A stretch of DNA of 7,834 nucleotides. It comes from Sphingobacteriales bacterium (lineage in GTDB: Bacteria; Bacteroidota; Bacteroidia; Sphingobacteriales; Sphingobacteriaceae). The position numbers were made by a program, and so were the translations under genes. The stretch's first letter is position 1. Each line of letters opens with the position of its first letter. Below the pieces are notes generated by a model. That model was not told the DNA's origin, made no database searches, and was given only the letters and a program-made list of their open reading frames with translations. The stretch is from positions 1 to 7,834 of the forward strand of contig CANJWU010000049.1 of NCBI GenBank assembly GCA_947478655.1. Direction: 5' to 3'. Below, in pieces: positions 1 through 6,306 of the stretch.

Positions 1-702
1 AAATTGCAAGAAACCGCACATTTGCGTCACCGCATCATTGTTACAGATGGTTCGTTTTCGATGGATGGTACGATTGCACAATTAGATAAGATTGCTGTTT
101 TAGCAGAAAAATATAATGCCTTAATTATGATAGATGAATGTCATTGTTCTGGATTTTTAGGAAAAACAGGAAGAGGAACACATGAGCATCATGGCGTGAT
201 GGGAAAAATAGATATTATTACCGGAACGCTAGGAAAAGCATTGGGTGGGGCTTCTGGCGGTTTTACTTCAGGCAGAAAAGAAATTATTGATTTATTGCGT
301 CAACGTTCTAGACCTTATTTATTTTCTAATACGCTAGCCCCTTCTATTGTAGGCGCATCTATTGCGGTATTAGATATGCTAACCGAAACAACTACCTTAC
401 GAGATAAATTAGAATCAAACACTTTATATTTTAGAGCAGCCATGACTGCTGCAGGCTTCGACATTAAACCTGGCGTACATCCTATTGTTCCGGTAATGTT
501 ATACGATGCAAAATTAGCGCAAGAATTTGCAGCAAAAATGTTACTAGAAGGAATTTATGTGATTGGATTTTATTATCCTGTGGTACCAAATGGTAAAGCG
601 AGAATTAGGGTGCAAATATCAGCAGCACACGAAACACACCATATAGATCAAGCGATTGCTGCATTTGTAAAAGTTGGAAAAGAATTGAAAGTGATCTCTT
701 AA
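1..702 (+). CDS. kbl: 2-amino-3-ketobutyrate CoA ligase (glycine C-acetyltransferase), 3' part
   Basis: This is the C-terminal part of a PLP-dependent enzyme of the alpha-oxoamine synthase family. It interconverts 2-amino-3-ketobutyrate plus CoA with glycine plus acetyl-CoA in cytoplasmic threonine degradation. The frame is open at base 1, so the true start lies upstream. About 233 codons are present against roughly 398 residues in the E. coli enzyme, so about 160 N-terminal residues are missing. Visible hallmarks are DGSFSMDG, the PLP-pocket motif DECHCSGF (the Asp contacts the pyridine ring, followed by the conserved His), GRGTHEH, and the Schiff-base lysine in GTLGKALGGASGG (codon 235-237). 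RQRSRPYLFSN, GFYYPVVPNGKARIR and QISAAHE follow. DECH resembles the animal mitochondrial form (DECHATGF) more than E. coli DDSH; this comparison is from memory. The reading frame is intact and ends in TAA. pheS starts 5 bases downstream. Identification is very secure. Confidence 0.96.
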   Translation, partial: KLQETAHLRHRIIVTDGSFSMDGTIAQLDKIAVLAEKYNALIMIDECHCSGFLGKTGRGTHEHHGVMGKIDIITGTLGKALGGASGGFTSGRKEIIDLLRQRSRPYLFSNTLAPSIVGASIAVLDMLTETTTLRDKLESNTLYFRAAMTAAGFDIKPGVHPIVPVMLYDAKLAQEFAAKMLLEGIYVIGFYYPVVPNGKARIRVQISAAHETHHIDQAIAAFVKVGKELKVIS

Positions 703-707
703 ATATC

Positions 708-1745
708 ATGCAAGAAAAAATTAAACACTATAGTGCCGAAATAAATTCTTTCGAACCAAAGAATGCTGAAGAACTAGAAAACTTTCGTATTCAATTTTTG
801 GGTCGTAAAGGAATTTTAAATGAGCTGTTCGAAATATTCAAAACGCTACCAGGCGAAGAGAAAAAAACGGCGGGTAAAATAATGAACGAATTCAAAGTAT
901 TAATCGAACAAAAAATCGAACTATACAAAGAAAAATTCGAAAACCTTTCGGAAAATACCATTGCCGATTTTGATTTTACTTTACCAGGCGATAGCAGCGA
1001 ATTAGGCGCAAGACATCCGGTTTCATTGGTATTAAAGCAAATCAATGATATTTTTACTCGCATTGGTTTTACCATTGTAAAAGGACCACAAATAGAAGAC
1101 GACAAACATAATTTTACGGCGCTAAATTTTCCATTAGATCATCCGGCAAGAGATATGCAAGACACTTTCTTTATTCAGAAAGACGACAACGACCCAACAC
1201 AAGATTGGGCTTTGCGAACGCATACCTCATCGGTACAAGTAAGATTAATGGAGAATAACCAACCACCCTTAAGATCTATTATGCCAGGAAGAGTTTTCAG
1301 AAACGAAGCCATTTCTGCACGTTCGCATTGTATTTTTCACCAAGTAGAGGGTTTGTACGTAGACGAAAATGTTTCTTTTGCAGATTTAAAACAAACGCTA
1401 TATTATTTCGTACAAGAACTTTTTGGAAAAGGCACGGAGGTGCGATTCCGCCCATCCTACTTCCCATTCACCGAGCCATCGGCAGAAATGGACATTCAAT
1501 GCAAAAACTGTGGAGGCTCAGGATGCAATATTTGTAAGTATTCTGGCTGGGTTGAAATTTTAGGTTGCGGCATGGTCGATCCCAATGTATTAGAAAATTG
1601 CGGCATTGATTCAAAAAAATATACTGGCTTTGCATTTGGAATTGGTATCGAAAGATTGGCCATGAATAAATATAAAATCAAAGACATTCGGATGTTTTTT
1701 GAAAACGACATGCGCTTATTGAAGCAGTTTAAATCAGAAATTTAA
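708..1745 (+). CDS. pheS: Phenylalanyl-tRNA synthetase alpha subunit
   Basis: This is the catalytic class II subunit of the PheS2-PheT2 enzyme that charges tRNA-Phe in the cytoplasm. The 345-residue length is normal for the family. Residues 1-90 form the Lys/Glu-rich tRNA-binding coiled-coil arm. Class II motif 1 is near HPVSLVLKQIND (from 103). DHPARDMQDTFF lies at about 144-155. Motif 2 is GRVFRNEAISARSHCIFHQVEG (194-215, with R198, H211 and E214). Motif 3 is GFAFGIGIERLAM (307-319, with R316). A309 corresponds to the E. coli A294 Phe-pocket position. Between FPFTEPSAEMD and GWVEILGCGMVDPNVL lies a C-x2-C-x4-C-x2-C insert (C265, C268, C273, C276). It looks like a small zinc-binding knuckle; E. 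coli PheS lacks it, but as I recall Bacteroides PheS has it. The ATG at 708 is the only sensible start, since it opens a full-length N-terminus and sits 5 bases after kbl. No Shine-Dalgarno is visible. No pheT lies downstream, so the beta subunit must be encoded elsewhere. Confidence 0.97.
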   Translation: MQEKIKHYSAEINSFEPKNAEELENFRIQFLGRKGILNELFEIFKTLPGEEKKTAGKIMNEFKVLIEQKIELYKEKFENLSENTIADFDFTLPGDSSELGARHPVSLVLKQINDIFTRIGFTIVKGPQIEDDKHNFTALNFPLDHPARDMQDTFFIQKDDNDPTQDWALRTHTSSVQVRLMENNQPPLRSIMPGRVFRNEAISARSHCIFHQVEGLYVDENVSFADLKQTLYYFVQELFGKGTEVRFRPSYFPFTEPSAEMDIQCKNCGGSGCNICKYSGWVEILGCGMVDPNVLENCGIDSKKYTGFAFGIGIERLAMNKYKIKDIRMFFENDMRLLKQFKSEI

Positions 1746-1747
1746 CC

Positions 1748-2164
1748 ATGCGTATAAAGTATTTAGCTATTGTGTTGGCATGGCAATTTTTTGCTTGCAC
1801 AGATACAATCGACTCCCCTATACCAAACATTCCGGTCAATGTGCAAATAGATTTAAGAAACCCAAGGTATCTTTCTTTGCAAACCATTGGTGGCGTATTA
1901 ATACTTGAAGGTGGCTATAGAGGAATTATTGTTTATCACAAAAACAACAACGAGTATGCTGCTTACGATCGTGCTTGTGCCTACCAAACAACCGATACTT
2001 GTGCCTATGTTAAAATAGATTCTGCGATGAGCTCAGTAGGCTGTAAATGCTGTGCTTCGAGGTATCAGCTTTATGATGGAGTTCCCATAAAAGGGCCTGC
2101 TAATGCTGGCTTAAGAACTTACCAAACTTCGATATCAAATGATTATTTATTGATTTATAATTAG
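1748..2164 (+). CDS. Small putative lipoprotein with a ligand-substituted Rieske-like domain
   Basis: This is a 138-residue exported protein. Residues 1-16 form a short hydrophobic leader ending in QFFAC, so C17 is a plausible but non-classical lipobox cysteine; placement on the envelope is inferred. Residues about 38-136 follow the order of a Rieske [2Fe-2S] domain. AAYDRACAY (C77) takes the place of box I C-x-H. GCKCCASRYQLYDG (C99, C101, C102) takes the place of box II C-P-C-H-G-S-x-F/Y. The typical tail GPANAGLRTY and a final DYLLIY strand follow. Both ligand histidines are gone: box I has Tyr79 and box II has Cys102. C85 and C101 sit where bc1-type Rieske proteins have their disulfide cysteines. 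A normal Rieske cluster is therefore unlikely. The protein may bind another metal through cysteines, or be purely structural. The start is 2 bases after the pheS stop, suggesting co-transcription. The gene converges on the next one with 3 bases between. Function is unknown. Confidence 0.8.
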   Translation: MRIKYLAIVLAWQFFACTDTIDSPIPNIPVNVQIDLRNPRYLSLQTIGGVLILEGGYRGIIVYHKNNNEYAAYDRACAYQTTDTCAYVKIDSAMSSVGCKCCASRYQLYDGVPIKGPANAGLRTYQTSISNDYLLIYN

Positions 2165-2167
2165 TCG

Positions 2168-4720
2168 CTATTGAACCAAGGCTACAAATCCAGAAAATTG
2201 TAGCTCGCCGATTTTTACCACATATACATATGCACCCATAGACATGCCTTCTGCTTTCCATTGGAATGATGGATCTTCGCTTTCAAACATAATTTTTCCC
2301 CATCTATCAAAAATCTGAATCTTAAATGCAGCCGGACAAACCGTTCTATCTGCAAAATAAATTTTAAACACATCGTTGATATTATCGTTGTTTGGAGAAA
2401 AAGCATTTGGAATATAAGGCCTATCAATTGGCTCTAAAGGATTCACTTTAAATATTACGGTTTTGTAAATCGTGTCGTATTCGTTGCAAAACTTATTACT
2501 CAATAATTTAAATCGGACAGGATAATCTTGGTCGCCAGTGGCTGCACAATCTGGAAAAATAGTAAACACCGAACTCACCGAATCTCTTCCCGAAACAGTA
2601 GTAAAATCGGTGGTGATGGCTTGTCCTACATTAAATAAAGGTTCGGCCGAAAGAATAATATCGTCTTCTATATCAAAATCTTTTCCAGTTACATTGATCG
2701 TTTGCGGATAACCTGCGCTTAAATGATAAATAGCCGAGTCGGGTCTAATAATTGCAGGAATATTATTGGTCGGCAATTCGTATAAAATAGTTAACCTTAA
2801 AGTATCGAATTTTTCGTTTTTACATTTATTATCTCTGATTAAAAAATCAACCGAAGGCGCACCCACTGCATATAAATTATCGCAAGTTGGGGTCCAACAA
2901 AATTCATATTGTTTTTCACCTTGAACTTGATCTATCAAACGGAATGTAGCACCATTGGCTAGAAAATCGTAATTCACATTTTGCATGTATACATCTAGCT
3001 GATCGTCGATGTCAAAATCGGAACCGATCACCGCAACGCAAACTTCTTGGTTAATTACTGCAGCAACATTACCCAATGGATCGACCTTAGAACCTGCTAA
3101 GCTAGAGGCTTGCAGCAATGGCCCTTCATTAGCCAATGGCAATAAATTAATTTTCACTAATAAAGTATCTGTACCTTCTTTTGGACAAGAATTATCTGCT
3201 AATACAATTTCTAAATAAGTATTAGAATCTATGGTAGTAGTACAATCGGGTGTCCAACAAAATTCGGCACTTACATTTTTTTGTCCCATCACAATTGGCG
3301 GGAAGGTTGCTCCTTGCGCAAATAAATCGGTATTGATGAACCTAGCCGTCATGGTAATTTGATCAGCTGCATTCGAATCAATTCCTAAAATTTGAAAACA
3401 ATTTTGCTTGTCAATTTCAGCATTCAAAATATTATTTGCCAAAGAGGTTTTAATTTTTGGAATGGCATTCGCTACCGATTGAAACTGAAAGTTCACTCTT
3501 ACGGTATCATCTTGCGAAAAAGGACAAGAGTTATCGTACAAAATAAAATCGATGAAGGTTCCATCGCTAGTGTCTAAGGGGCAGATAGGCGTCCAACAAA
3601 ATTTGGTAGTGAGTGCAGACATTCCACTTGCATCGGCCGGATTAAAAAACGCACCTTTCGATAAAAGTTTGTAAGCACCAGCCGTATCTACTCTGTATTT
3701 TAATATTTCGGTATTATTTCCATCAATACCATTTAAGTCGAAGCAACTTTGTTGACCAACGGTAAATAACATGGTATTATTAGTTAAGCTCGTTGAAATT
3801 ACTGGCTTGAATCGAGGCGGACAAACAATTACTTCGAGCTGTAGCTCGCGTCTAACTTCTCCAATTTTAACACCATCTCTATACTCTTCGCATAAAATAG
3901 AAATAACATAAACCCCAATTTGTTTGGGCACCAAATAAATAACAGACTTGGTTGCTTCTACGGCTAAGTCGGGTGCGCCATTTAGGTATTTACCAGTCGA
4001 AGGTCCATAGGTATTTTGCCAAATAATATCGTCGTATGGGCCCGAAACCGAAACAGGGCCTGGGTTTCCGCCACCTCCACCGCTGGTATTTCCTCCCGCT
4101 AAGGGCGTGATGATCGAAAAACGCAAAGAATCACCATCTACATCGATGGTTTTAAAATCATATTTGAAGGGTTCGTTGATGCACAAATAACTCAAAGGGT
4201 CGCGGGTAAACTCTGGACTGTTATTGATTTGTAATCCACCACCACCCGGATAAGGCGAAGGCAATTCCATATAAAAAGCCATGGGTGTATTGCCAGGACT
4301 GACTATATTTTTTATAATATTATTTCTACAACATCTTTCCCATGATACATAATAACCCGCCGTATTATTGAACTGCGTAGCAGTCATGGTAAATTGTCCT
4401 TTGAAAATTCCAGTTTCTACACAACGCAATTGTGGATTGATACAAGAGGTATTATATCTGATTGGATAAATAACACTGCGGGGTAGTGTGATATTTTTGA
4501 TGCGCGTATTGGTTGCCTTATCAAAAATGCCAATGGTTAATGTTTGATCGAATGGAGATTGAGAAGAACAATCTCTATACATTTTTAATTTCAACTCGTA
4601 AGTATCTCCCGAGATATGACGGTAACTAAAATCGCCACCCACAATATGCGAAGCAAATAATTGCCCTACACTTATGCAAGTAAATAAGAATAATAATACG
4701 GTCGATTTCCTAAACAACAT
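2168..4720 (-). CDS. Secreted SHIVGG-type repeat protein with C-terminal CHU_C (type B, T9SS) sorting domain
   Basis: This is a large extracellular or surface protein of 850 residues from the ATG at 4720. The signal peptide is residues 1-23 (MLFRKS, a hydrophobic core, then GQLFA), giving a mature start SHIVGGDF. Residues 24-303 form a family domain with eight cysteines (C51, C93, C100, C130, C131, C180, C277, C300), the motif ERCCRN and D-x-DGDS. Four units of about 112-120 residues follow (304-760). Residues about 768-850 are a CHU_C domain: IPNAFSPNNDNINDVF, FDRWGKIMF, GAYVYVV. In Bacteroidota this domain directs export and attachment through the type IX system. The frame also extends to a TTG at 4756 that overlaps the upstream stop. 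I prefer the ATG because it gives a standard signal peptide and aligns the cysteines with the paralogue almost without offset. The gene lies 32 bases after its paralogue, so the two are probably co-transcribed. Ligand and function are unknown; adhesion or a surface role is only a guess. Confidence 0.9.
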   Translation of the reverse strand: MLFRKSTVLLFLFTCISVGQLFASHIVGGDFSYRHISGDTYELKLKMYRDCSSQSPFDQTLTIGIFDKATNTRIKNITLPRSVIYPIRYNTSCINPQLRCVETGIFKGQFTMTATQFNNTAGYYVSWERCCRNNIIKNIVSPGNTPMAFYMELPSPYPGGGGLQINNSPEFTRDPLSYLCINEPFKYDFKTIDVDGDSLRFSIITPLAGGNTSGGGGGNPGPVSVSGPYDDIIWQNTYGPSTGKYLNGAPDLAVEATKSVIYLVPKQIGVYVISILCEEYRDGVKIGEVRRELQLEVIVCPPRFKPVISTSLTNNTMLFTVGQQSCFDLNGIDGNNTEILKYRVDTAGAYKLLSKGAFFNPADASGMSALTTKFCWTPICPLDTSDGTFIDFILYDNSCPFSQDDTVRVNFQFQSVANAIPKIKTSLANNILNAEIDKQNCFQILGIDSNAADQITMTARFINTDLFAQGATFPPIVMGQKNVSAEFCWTPDCTTTIDSNTYLEIVLADNSCPKEGTDTLLVKINLLPLANEGPLLQASSLAGSKVDPLGNVAAVINQEVCVAVIGSDFDIDDQLDVYMQNVNYDFLANGATFRLIDQVQGEKQYEFCWTPTCDNLYAVGAPSVDFLIRDNKCKNEKFDTLRLTILYELPTNNIPAIIRPDSAIYHLSAGYPQTINVTGKDFDIEDDIILSAEPLFNVGQAITTDFTTVSGRDSVSSVFTIFPDCAATGDQDYPVRFKLLSNKFCNEYDTIYKTVIFKVNPLEPIDRPYIPNAFSPNNDNINDVFKIYFADRTVCPAAFKIQIFDRWGKIMFESEDPSFQWKAEGMSMGAYVYVVKIGELQFSGFVALVQ
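2181..2216 (+). terminator. Possible weak intrinsic terminator for the kbl-pheS-lipoprotein run
   Basis: GCTACAA (2181-2187) and TTGTAGC (2198-2204) form a perfect 7-bp stem with a 10-base loop, and a T5 run follows at 2212-2216. It begins 17 bases after the lipoprotein stop and lies inside the 3' end of the convergent gene. The seven bases between stem and T-run are longer than ideal, so this is only a candidate. Read on the - strand, no T-run follows the stem. Confidence 0.3.
2441..3811 (-). repeat. Four tandem protein repeats of about 112-120 residues
   Basis: These are units within the large CHU_C protein, at residues about 304-419, 420-533, 534-651 and 652-760 (ATG numbering). The first three share a leading Cys in C-F/V, then FCWTPxC, then DN(S/K)C, then DT(V/L)(R/L). 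Cysteines recur at C380, C493, C613 and C725 (spacings 113, 120, 112) and at C399, C512, C633 and C745. Unit 4 is divergent: FCWTPxC is replaced by FTIFPDC, and the leading Cys is replaced by Thr. At DNA level the first three units share the exact 13-mer gtccaacaaaatt (+ strand at 2892-2904, 3252-3264 and 3591-3603), which encodes NFCWT-type residues. The periodicity suggests beta-sandwich modules, but the fold is inferred. Confidence 0.88.
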
Positions 4721-4752
4721 AAGCAATAAATATAAGGCTAATATGTTATAAA

Positions 4753-6255
4753 TCAACGCAACAAACTAATATTCGTCGTCAAATTACGCCCATTTATATC
4801 AAAATGCACGAAATAAAGCCCAACGGGCAAATCAGCTCCAGCCCATTTAAAGCCAATATCCTTACTTTGAAATACCATTTTCCCCCATCGGTTATATATG
4901 TTAACTGCAAATTTTTCGGCACAAGATTTGGCAAATTCGCCAGGTATAAAATAAAAATCGTTGATGTTATCGTTATTGGGTGTAAATACATTGGGTAAGT
5001 CTTTTAATAAATCAACATCCGAAAGCGAAACATATGGCAGTATAAATTCGTAATTTGATTTGAGCGGATAAGGGCAGGCATTGTCTTGCGCTACTATTCG
5101 AACATACAAAGTATCTCCTTGCTTTAAATTACAATTTGTTTCCAAACAAAGTTTGGCATTGGTAGGATTTGCCGTTTCGGATTTACTAAAAGTGTAATTT
5201 TTTAGCAATTGATTTTTATTAAAAACAACTTGCAATTGAATAGAATCTAAGAGATTACTGTCGGAAACTAAAAAATCAAAACAAATACTTTCGTCGGGTT
5301 GCAATGGCTGTTGCACACAATTAGTTAAACATGTAATTTCGGGCGCAAACCTATTGGGGCACTGCACCACGGCAATTTGCATTTCTCTTCTTATTTCAGA
5401 AATTTTAATGCCCGCTCGAAATTCTTCGCATTGAATGGCGGCTAAATAAACACCCATTTTTTGAGGATTTACACTAAGCAATCCAGTTGAGGCATCCACT
5501 TTAATATCGGGTTTACCATCTAATACATTTGCGGCTAAACTATAACCCGTATTCCAAACAATGGGATCGTATGGTCCAGGTATTGGATCCACTTGACCCG
5601 TTTGATTGGTTAAGCTATTGGCATTGGCATGACCCTTTAAAGGATCGATGAGTTTATAAACCAAAGAATCACCATCTAGATCTATGGCAGAAAAATCGAG
5701 TTCGTAATTTTCGAATGCACATAAAAGTAGCGCTGGATAATTTTTAAATTCGGGACTCGAATTTTCGAAAGTTTGATTGCTCGAAAAATTGGGTTTCCAC
5801 TCCATATAATAGGCAGAACCTATATCCTGTGGGTTAGCCACATTTTGTGCCAAGGCATTTCGACAACATTGTTCGTAAACAAAATAATAACCAGCCAAAT
5901 GATTGTATTCCGATGGAGGCATTGTTAATATCACCGAATAGTTTCTTTTTTGCACACAATTTACAGGACTCGTTACACAAGCCGCTTGCGAAAAATCTAA
6001 GGTTGTGGTAGAATCAACAGCCAATTGCAAAACTGTTTTTAATTGATGGGTACCTATTTCAAACACCCCCACTTTTAAACTTCCCGGCGGAAAGCCAATA
6101 GAACTTGGACCACAATCTTTATAATAAGCTAATTTAATTTGGTATTGATTGTTGCCTAAATAACGATAACTAAAACCACCGCCAACAATATGAGAGGCCA
6201 CAAGCGATTGCAGCATCAGCATACAAAAAATAAATAGCTTAATTTTCTTAATCAT
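4753..6255 (-). CDS. Secreted SHIVGG-type protein with C-terminal CHU_C (type B, T9SS) sorting domain, single-repeat paralogue
   Basis: This 500-residue paralogue of the downstream gene is probably the first gene of a two-gene operon. The signal peptide is residues 1-20 (MIKKIKLFIF with a hydrophobic core, ending SLVA), and the mature protein starts SHIVGGGF. The N-terminal domain spans about 21-302 and has eight cysteines (C48, C93, C100, C130, C131, C179, C276, C299) aligned with the larger protein. It also has EQCCRN, IDLDGDSL and IPGPYDPIVW. Residues about 303-409 are a single repeat unit with C325, C370, C375 and C394 and the motif DNACP; its FCWTP is altered to LCLET. Residues 420-500 are CHU_C: LPNVFTPNNDNINDFY, IYNRWGKMVF, VGLYFVHF, ending ISLLR. 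The start is ATG (6255-6253), preceded by AAGGTATA, and the stop is TGA. A 16-bp inverted repeat flanks the start codon. The protein is predicted to leave the cell through type IX secretion. Its specific role is unknown. Confidence 0.92.
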   Translation of the reverse strand: MIKKIKLFIFCMLMLQSLVASHIVGGGFSYRYLGNNQYQIKLAYYKDCGPSSIGFPPGSLKVGVFEIGTHQLKTVLQLAVDSTTTLDFSQAACVTSPVNCVQKRNYSVILTMPPSEYNHLAGYYFVYEQCCRNALAQNVANPQDIGSAYYMEWKPNFSSNQTFENSSPEFKNYPALLLCAFENYELDFSAIDLDGDSLVYKLIDPLKGHANANSLTNQTGQVDPIPGPYDPIVWNTGYSLAANVLDGKPDIKVDASTGLLSVNPQKMGVYLAAIQCEEFRAGIKISEIRREMQIAVVQCPNRFAPEITCLTNCVQQPLQPDESICFDFLVSDSNLLDSIQLQVVFNKNQLLKNYTFSKSETANPTNAKLCLETNCNLKQGDTLYVRIVAQDNACPYPLKSNYEFILPYVSLSDVDLLKDLPNVFTPNNDNINDFYFIPGEFAKSCAEKFAVNIYNRWGKMVFQSKDIGFKWAGADLPVGLYFVHFDINGRNLTTNISLLR

Positions 6256-6279
6256 TATACCTTAAAATTAAGCTATTTA
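6231..6279. repeat. Perfect 16-bp inverted repeat with the start codon of the 500-residue CHU_C gene in its loop
   Basis: TAAATAGCTTAATTTT (6231-6246) is the exact reverse complement of AAAATTAAGCTATTTA (6264-6279), with a 17-base spacer (6247-6263). On the - strand RNA the spacer reads AAGGUAUAAUGAUUAAG, so the ATG and the only SD-like bases (AAGG) would sit in the loop. One arm encodes residues 4-8 of the signal peptide. The stem is AT-rich (3 G or C in 16). It could be an RNA hairpin at the start site or a DNA site for a dimeric protein; neither is demonstrated. Confidence 0.85.
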
Positions 6280-6285
6280 AACCTA
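6278..6285 (-). promoter_or_regulatory. Candidate -7 box for the CHU_C gene pair
   Basis: On the - strand this reads TAGGTTTA, seven of eight matches to the Bacteroidota -7 consensus TAnnTTTG (last base A instead of G). No TTTG -33 element is visible. Transcription would start around 6272-6274, inside the upstream arm of the inverted repeat, giving a leader of about 17-19 bases. The box overlaps the rlmD box by two bases. Confidence 0.35.
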
Positions 6286-6291
6286 CCTTTG
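6284..6291 (+). promoter_or_regulatory. -7 promoter box for rlmD
   Basis: TACCTTTG matches the Bacteroidota -7 consensus TAnnTTTG exactly and lies 15 bases before the rlmD ATG. No clear TTTG is seen at the -33 position. Transcription would begin near 6295-6297, giving a leader of only about 10 bases with no Shine-Dalgarno. The position in the only divergent gap of the window supports it. Confidence 0.6.
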
Positions 6292-6306
6292 AAATTTGAA
6301 TGAAAT

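Noticed and set aside
1..702. kbl considered as a truncated pseudogene starting at the TTG at position 4
   Set aside because: The frame is open through base 1 and the sequence aligns from the middle of the family onward, so the missing part is simply outside the window.
791..1105. 104-codon open frame on the - strand inside pheS
   Set aside because: It is antisense to the PheS coiled-coil arm and start of the catalytic domain. The Ser/Phe-rich composition is the reverse of Lys/Glu-rich coding sequence, with no family match.
1328..1537. 69-codon open frame on the + strand in another frame of pheS
   Set aside because: It overlaps class II motif 2 and the cysteine insert of PheS in a shifted frame. 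PheS itself is intact, so this is neither a frameshift product nor a separate gene.
2892..3603. Three identical 13-mers at regular spacing, considered as a CRISPR-like or interspersed repeat array
   Set aside because: Spacings of 360 and 339 bases match the protein repeat period, the copies lie in one reading frame and they encode the FCWTP motif. This is a coding repeat.
6231..6279. The inverted repeat considered as a transcription terminator or invertible element
   Set aside because: The stem is AT-rich, lies at a gene start rather than an end, and has no following T-run placed for either neighbouring gene. The 17-base spacer is too short for a usual invertible promoter, and no recombinase gene is nearby.
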